A stretch of DNA of 64,000 nucleotides from Acanthopleura granulata. Its lineage: Eukaryota > Mollusca > Polyplacophora > Chitonida > Chitonidae. Positions 57,476-64,000 of the stretch are shown piece by piece (position 1 is the first letter of the stretch; every line of letters starts with the position of its first letter). A program made the position numbers and the translations under genes. The notes under the pieces were generated by a model, which saw only the letters and a list, made by a program, of their open reading frames with translations, was not told the DNA's origin and made no database searches. Location: the NCBI GenBank assembly GCA_016165875.1, contig JABBOT010000007.1:21473703-21537702 (forward strand), in the 5' to 3' direction.

Positions 57476-59250
57476 GAAACTTACTCCCACCACAGCACAT
57501 TGGTTCGGAAATACTTTGCAGTGTTGTTCACCCATGCATTTGGTGTAATTAAAACATATAACATTAAAACAGTGTGCAGGCCCTATTTTATTACATGTTG
57601 CACTGACTGACGTCTCAGAACATTTATGTCACAGCTTACAAACAGCTGATATCTCCTAGCTCTCTGACTGGTCAATCTCCAGTAAGCTTAAAAGCGTGGA
57701 GTCTCATCCAAAACCAGCGTGATCTCGAGAGAGCACATACATAAGGACACAGTCCACATTAAGAAAAAAAAAAATTCTACTTCTCTTAGGAAACATTTTT
57801 TTTCTGGTTTGCAACAGGAACTAGCTGTTACCAAACAAACCACCTAAACACTGGGTTGACACAATCCTGGAAATGTACACATCGGCACTGCGTCAGCGTA
57901 ATGGTTAGATGATACACCTGATGACGTCAGGTTCACTGTGGCTATGTGTACTTGTATCTCGTCATCAACAGTGAATACTGCACTCAGTATCATGGACAGG
58001 TGACAGGTTAACCGAAACATTTTGATGTACATGAAGTTCACAAGGGTACATGTTTGGCACATACATGTACAGCCTACGTGTACACGTGTTTGAAGTCCGT
58101 GGGTTCTAGGCTGCTGGCCAAGTTTAGAACAGAGGAGAGACTCACTGCCATTCAGTCATTAGATTTCCAGGTAATGAAATGCCCAGAGATTAATCAGCAC
58201 TAAGTTAAGCCCCACAAATCTATCCCCGGCTGTAACAGTTATTTGTAACTGCCTTGTCTCAGAACATGTTTGGCAGCGGAAAATGTATTCACATATTACC
58301 TAAGAGAGATACAGTTACTATCCATGAACACAACTTCAAGTCCCAAGCCATACCCAACTCAATTCCTTGATCCATACATAAAGCCAGAAATTTACATGTA
58401 CATGTAACAGGGTTTTGTATTTTGTTTTATTTTCGCGTTTTAGCTGTATAAAAAAAGCGACAGGCGCGTGCAGCAAAAAAACCCCACAGGTATGATCGAC
58501 ATCTCTCTTCTACTGATCACAAAATGTCAATGGTTTTTGGAGATCTGAAGGGGAGTAATAAAGCAGATGATTTTTCTGTTAAATATTAAACATGTGCATG
58601 TTTTTTGTAACTTTCTTAACGCAAGACACATGATATATGACTCGTTTTCCTATGTGTATGAATATTTAGAAAAATGAGCACACGTGACATCGCCATCTTC
58701 ATTATTATTATTTTATGACTATGTTACCTTCTGTGACAACTTCCAGCCAACACAAAATAATAAGGCTGAGTGAAAAGGTGAAATTATTTGTAGATGTCAG
58801 GGACAGGAAACAGGGAATCAAGTCAGATTCATTTTTCCAAACTTTACAATCAGCTGAACACTACAAAAAGTACTGGTACGAAAGACATTCAGTTGAGCTA
58901 CATGAAATGTATTCTTAGTATATAGGCCTCAAGAAAACTGAACGTCGACTAGTTCAGTGGTTGCTAACATAAATATCTGATCAGTTTAATCTTAATGGTC
59001 TCGTACACACAGTGACATAGAGCATAGTGGCTATATATAGCAGACGCCTTTTCAGCAAATTTTATTGATGTATGTGTTTACTCCGTTAATCGGACATGGT
59101 CGGTTGTTGTACACCGTCATGTACGTGATTAGTTCGTCTGACATTCCGTGACAAGTGCTGGCAGGTCTAATGAAAAAACTGAAGAAGTTGGATGTCAACC
59201 ACTTGTGCAATCCCTACCCGGTAAGGGTAAGGGAGCTACGAATAAAACAT
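57476..59250. other. Stretch without assignable gene upstream of the orphan exon
   Basis: Mostly AT-rich. Just right of the SINE, the minus strand at 57486-57560 reads NAWVNNTAKYFRTNVLWW before a GTAAGT donor. This is protein-like but has no clear acceptor, so it is only a weak exon candidate. Nothing else is recognised. Confidence 0.25.
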
Positions 59251-59494
59251 TTTTTCAACACATGTTTTTCGAACAGACACTAAAATATATCCACTGAAAA
59301 CTCAAGACATGATTCATACCAATGAAGAAGCTTCCCAGCCGTCGGCGCCGTTTAACTTTGTGGCCGGAATTTTCGGTATTTCTCTGGATCCAACAAAATA
59401 AAATAGAAAAAGATCGCTCTTGAGAGAGCCGGCACACCGCTATCGTAAAGCTCGCTTAACTGTCACCATACCCTTCTGAACCAACACATGGACA

Positions 59495-59535
59495 CACTAG
59501 TAAAGATGGCGGCGACAACGGGATTTTATACAGTG
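59495..59535 (-). promoter_or_regulatory. Promoter-like cluster: TATA box and YY1-type motif
   Basis: Minus-strand TATAAAA (59530-59524) is followed about 11 bases later by GCCGCCATCTT (59513-59503), the reverse of the YY1 motif AAGATGGCGGC often found at transcription or translation starts. The flank (59320-59590) is CpG-richer than its surroundings. On the plus strand the same bases read as ATGGCGGCG at 59506, so a short plus-strand first exon is an alternative. It could serve the unidentified minus-strand gene or a distal ODC 5' UTR exon. Confidence 0.4.
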
Positions 59536-59539
59536 TGAG

Positions 59540-62500
59540 CGTTCGGCGGATCTCGGGCAATTCCGTCCACGTCCGGTTGATCACGTGGCAGAAGTACATG
59601 CTCGTACCTGGCATTCATTAGGTTATGTTTTCAGACAGAGAAATGCACCCGCGGTGCATTGTAAAACAATTTCTAAATATGTTAGCGAATTTATATCACA
59701 GGTTTAACACGTTCGAAATATAAAAAGAATTTTCTTTGATGCATCTAGGATTGAAACATGGAGAAGTGCACCGTCTCACAGGCCTCAAGGCGGAATGAGT
59801 GGAACACGAACGCCTGCACAACTGAGCCTATATAGGCCATGTATAGATGTAGTCCTATGTTATCAGATAGGAGGCTTGTCGGTTCAAATGTCAAAACGGC
59901 ACTGCGATTGCACAAACAAGACCTCTGTCAGGTCAGAAAGGAAGTGAGGATATGGAGTATGTTTTCTAAAGAAGATATTAACGATAACAAACACACTTTG
60001 AACAGTACTTGTCTGATGAAGGGAATTTCACAGTCTCCTCAACTGTTTAAAACCAGGACAAATGGCACACTCTCCTATGTGTTATTTCATTAATTAGCCA
60101 TATGGTGGGTGGGGGTGGAGGGCGAGGGGGGGGCACACCTTCATCTTGCTCCGAAGCGAATGGTAACCGTTGACATTGTGAAGGTGATTTATCAAGGAGT
60201 GATTGAGGGTCGGCACAAAATGTGTGGTGGTGGTGGTGTCGGGAGTATCATTTTGAATACGAGTAAGTGGTCAAGGCGTTTTTTGTTTGTTGGCTGTTTT
60301 GTTTTTTTTTTTGTTTTTGTTTTTAATTTTATTAATCCTTCAAAATATCTAATTTGCAATACATGGTCATGTGGTACCTAGGCGGAAGAAACGAGGGTTG
60401 GAGGCAAGGGGGCAATTACTCCTCCACTGTTGAAAGCGGGGGAGGGGGGGGCAGCAAAAGTATGTTTTTGCATCCCCCAGTCACTTTTTGTGGCAAATGT
60501 AAAATTATTTCAATTTATACATATACACAAGAACAAATATGGGTAGGATATAGGATAGTACAGTTATACCCGCTTACCATGATAACATGCAGAAATTGCA
60601 CGAAACTTTTCTTCGGTTGGTTGCAAAGGCCAGAGCTTCCGGGGGCTATTTTAAGGCTAAATCCACCATAAAACGTCTCAATGAATTTGGAATTATTTAC
60701 CGTAATTTTAGTTGCCATTATCATCTAAAATTTATTTCTGGCCATCTAAAAAGCCAGAGACCCCAGGGCATAGGCGGCCCCTGGATCTCGCCTAATGGGC
60801 AGGGATAGTATTTCCACTGCTTGAGCCACCCTACATTTCACGACGTTGTCCTAACCTCAGACTAAATCCACCTTGAAATATACCCTTATGAATTCGACCT
60901 AGTGTACTTTGTTATTTGCTGCCTTTTCTACCAACTTATAGACGGCGATTTGTGTAGTTTTCTAACTGGTCCAATTGGGCACCCCTGGACCATAGTCGAT
61001 CATCCCTCCCCCCCCCCTCTCACTTTTTGGAAACTTCTTACGCCTAAGTCATAGGCTAATTAGGACATTCTGCTCCTTTTTTAGAACATTTTTGAGTGGG
61101 ACCAACTTTCGGCTGGGACAAGAATGATCCCATTTTTATATCAACACAAGACATTTGTATGTATCCTGCATATCCTAATCCTGAACAGCATTGTTTCGGG
61201 GTGGGGGTGGGGTGGGGGGTTTATGTTAAATTGCTATGCGTTTTGTTGCTGCTTATATCTTATTCTAGGCCTAAATGAGCACGTATCTAGATCCTAGCTG
61301 GACAATTAAAAGGAGCATCAAACATGCATGTATAGGAAAGGATGGAACTAAAAGTACCGATATCTATATCTTTTCAAGTATAACAACTTTTCTTGGATTT
61401 AATATTTAGCTGAAAATAAAAAATAAAATGTGTTTTATTTGGGTCGTGTATGTCCCCGTCTCTCCCCTTATACAGTGTTCGTGAGCCCCTCAGGCCCGTT
61501 TAGCCCCAGCTTATGCAATGACACAGGAATGAAACGAGAAAACTGTTTCACGTAAATCCAGGAACACTATACATACAAAAGATTTTTTTATTACTGTCTA
61601 TAATTGACAGTTAAGTGCTCAGAGCTGATATAGGACATAGCTCTGGGACAACAGCTAAATATTTAGAACATCACTGGACCACCCCGTCTTAATTTGCATC
61701 TGAACTAATGCTGAAGACAAGATAGGGTAGGTCCACATTCTGCTCGACGTTGCGTAGATGTTTACAGTGAATCTTGTGGATTGTGAACCTCTATACAGGG
61801 CGTTGATCTTGGAAGCTGATTATGCAGAGCATGAATTGTCTTTCGTCTTTCCGTGATTTCCTGCTGGGACGTGCGTTGCTCCTACTTTCTGAGCATCAGA
61901 TGTTGATTGTGATGTGTCATCCATTGTCACAAACAAGCATTCAATTATAGCGGCTCCTGGTAAAAAATAGTGGCTTTATACCTCTGTGAATATCCACTTC
62001 ATACTTGCCCTAATAAAATCGCCTCAAAAGTGCATTCTATAAGAGGCAAGTATAAACGACAATACATATTACTTCTGGTGTTAATATGCACATGCGCACG
62101 TTTCCCCAATCAAAAAAAACCCAACCACCTTTCTGAGAAGAATGCATGGGGAAATCTAAAAATGAGGAGAAATGAGTATGACACATATAATTAAATCTGC
62201 GGGAGATGATGCATGCACTTCACCATTGGACCACAGCAATGAACACTAGCGTTAGCTGGCAAATTATGATGAGCCTATTCTGTCTTGTCTGTGTTGGCCA
62301 ACCATGGAGTGAATGCTGACGATCATAAAGAATGATGGGAAATTGACATATTCGGCTGCTCGCGATGTTGATCCGTTATTGGACCGGTGATAGCCCATGG
62401 CAGAATTTTGGTAAGTGTGACGTCATGGTCATTTGTCGTCTTGTATGTTGCGGATACAGCGTCTAACAGAGGTTCACTTGAAAAACCAGGGGTATTTTGT

Positions 62501-62770
62501 CTCACCATATTTAGACGCCGCCTACCCATTAAAATCTGTATGTTCCTCAATTTACAATGATCTGCGGAAGGGACTGCATGTAACACGGTTTAAAAACGCT
62601 TGTGTTAAGGCCACATAGGCTGTTTTAGACCATTGCTTCAGTCAAAAAATCTCGCAGTCCGCCATGTTTAGTCAGCCATGAAGACAATCTAGTAATCTCC
62701 ATGATGTGGAGTTGTTCGGTGCAGGATTCACGCTGTTACATAGGGTAGCTCAAAAGCCGAAAACATTCAC
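59540..62770. other. Stretch with no recognisable gene
   Basis: G-rich runs (60105-60135, 60436-60453, 61198-61220) and a C-rich run (61010-61018). Several 60-105-codon frames are open but none has splice signals or known motifs. Confidence 0.4.
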
Positions 62771-62810
62771 CGTGTGGAGAATTTACTTGTTGATCCAGCT
62801 TAGCAAAGTG

Positions 62811-62977
62811 CAAAAGCATAGAAACTCCGAATAAAGAAATGTAACGCATCGTTGACGTTCTCGATAATGCGACCAAGTTTTACTTGTCATCTTCAGGAGA
62901 AGCTCATCTTCTTAGTCGAAATATCGAGAACGTCAACCATGCGTTACATTTCTTTCTTCGGAGTTTCTATGCTTTTG
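62811..62977. repeat. 56-bp inverted repeat with 55-bp spacer (hairpin)
   Basis: Arms 62811-62866 and 62922-62977 are reverse complements with two mismatches (for example CAAAAGCATAGAAACTCCGA and GTTGACGTTCTCGATA in the left arm). A 12-bp direct repeat TGGAGAATTTAC lies at 62775-62786 and 62976-62987, consistent with a target-site duplication that slightly overlaps the right arm. No coding capacity. Confidence 0.95.
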
Positions 62978-62989
62978 GAGAATTTACGA

Positions 62990-64000
62990 TAAACAAAAAT
63001 GTAGTAATTAATAAAGGGACGCTGTCTAAAACAAGCGATGTGAACGTAACAGAAGGGTTTTAAAACTCCTGCACTGTGCGATCCCCTGGGCTAGGCTAAT
63101 CGATGATGATTGAAGAGCATACATATTTTGAAGGCTACGCCGCGTCTAAATACGGAGAGGAAAATCCCTATGCTTTTTCAAATGGACCCCTGTCAGACGT
63201 TGTATCCTCAGCACTGCCTCTGTTTGTCCCACGCAGGTGCAGAACCCACGACGCCGAGGTGACCAGACAGACTAGTTTCTAAAAGGTCCTATTTGTAGTG
63301 ATCTCGTCCATTTTTTTAACTGCAAATAACAACACATGATTTGCTTACCACATGCAGCATGTTGCTCAACGTAATAAAATGTTATAAATTTGTAAACGAG
63401 TAAGGACTGTTGTCTAGTGCTTTGAGCTTATGAACGATGGGGTCAACACATGTACATGCGTTAAAAATGTGATTATGTTGTACATGTAAGGTTTAAATAA
63501 TGATTTATTGATTTTAAGAATCATATCCGCATTATGAGGTTTATAATGCATTGTAAAATAGAACTAATCCTACTTCCTTCGTCAAGCCTAAGTCGAGATA
63601 TCAGGTCTAAGTTACATACAGGTCATTTTGTTCCGCCTAACTCCTTTCAGAGATGAACCCGTGAGGTCACTCGATCACGCGCAAGCATCGTGTGATTTAG
63701 AATTATGTAACCATTGGATATGTTGTCGTTTCGAAGCCGCCCAGTTGGTACTACGTCGTGTAAATAACACCCATCTCATTCGCTGATACAGCCTTCACTT
63801 TTGTTCCAAGTGCAATTCTACGGGTACTTTGAAACCGGGATTATGAGTTTCTTACTGGCAGCTTTCAAATATGCTGTCCCATTTTTATGACGAATATCAG
63901 TGCGCCAATGGCTCGTACGTGTGTGCGAGTGCTATCTTAGTCTCGTTTACATTAGTTCTCGCGAGAATGCCATTGGTTTATAATGGATGACAGATCACGT
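62990..64000. other. Stretch with no recognisable gene
   Basis: No exon, SINE or tandem repeat recognised up to the window end. Confidence 0.4.

Noticed and set aside
60587..60808. Plus-strand frame with a locally protein-like stretch
   Set aside because: No acceptor or donor in frame and no recognisable family; overlapping minus-strand frame is equally open.

Overview
The window reads as nuclear DNA of an animal, most likely a mollusc or another lophotrochozoan. It has long introns with canonical GT..AG borders, low coding density, many minisatellites, and tRNA-derived SINEs carrying target-site duplications. There is no bacterial operon structure, CRISPR array or rRNA. The species cannot be fixed from the sequence alone; the mollusc guess rests on the SINE type.

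Two complete protein-coding genes can be assembled exon by exon, both on the minus strand and arranged head to tail. The first (19356-35017, 9 coding exons, 370 aa) is a KHDRBS/Sam68-like STAR-family RNA-binding protein: QUA1 segment, single KH domain with a GPQG loop, RG/proline-rich middle, tyrosine-rich tail and conserved C-terminus. The second (38941-51599, 10 coding exons, 470 aa) is ornithine decarboxylase, the rate-limiting enzyme of polyamine synthesis, with all the catalytic residues I checked (K69, D88, H198, E275, R278, D341, C368, D369). All exon joins keep the reading frame. Upstream of it, 53421-53504 looks like the last coding exon of a third minus-strand gene that I cannot name. 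A promoter-like cluster (TATA box plus a YY1-type motif) lies near 59.5 kb.

Layout: 1-7.4 kb holds two copies of a 2-3 kb duplicated segment, one carrying a 39-bp minisatellite. 7.4-15.8 kb is non-coding with tRNA-like relics. 15.8-19.4 kb is AT-rich sequence that includes the 3' UTR of the KH gene. 19.4-35.0 kb is the KH gene. 35.0-38.9 kb is intergenic. 38.9-51.6 kb is the ODC gene, whose introns hold five minisatellite-type arrays and three full-length SINEs. 51.6-59.6 kb holds the orphan exon and a young SINE. 59.6-64 kb is non-coding, with a striking 56-bp inverted repeat near 62.9 kb.

The genes do not form a pathway together; they are simply neighbours. I found no evidence for a new defence, mobile or biosynthetic system. 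The best leads are the nearly identical 128-bp block inside otherwise diverged duplicates, the long hairpin at 62.8-63.0 kb, the array of tRNA-like units at 14.7 kb, the single orientation of all ten SINE copies, and the unidentified gene behind the orphan exon.
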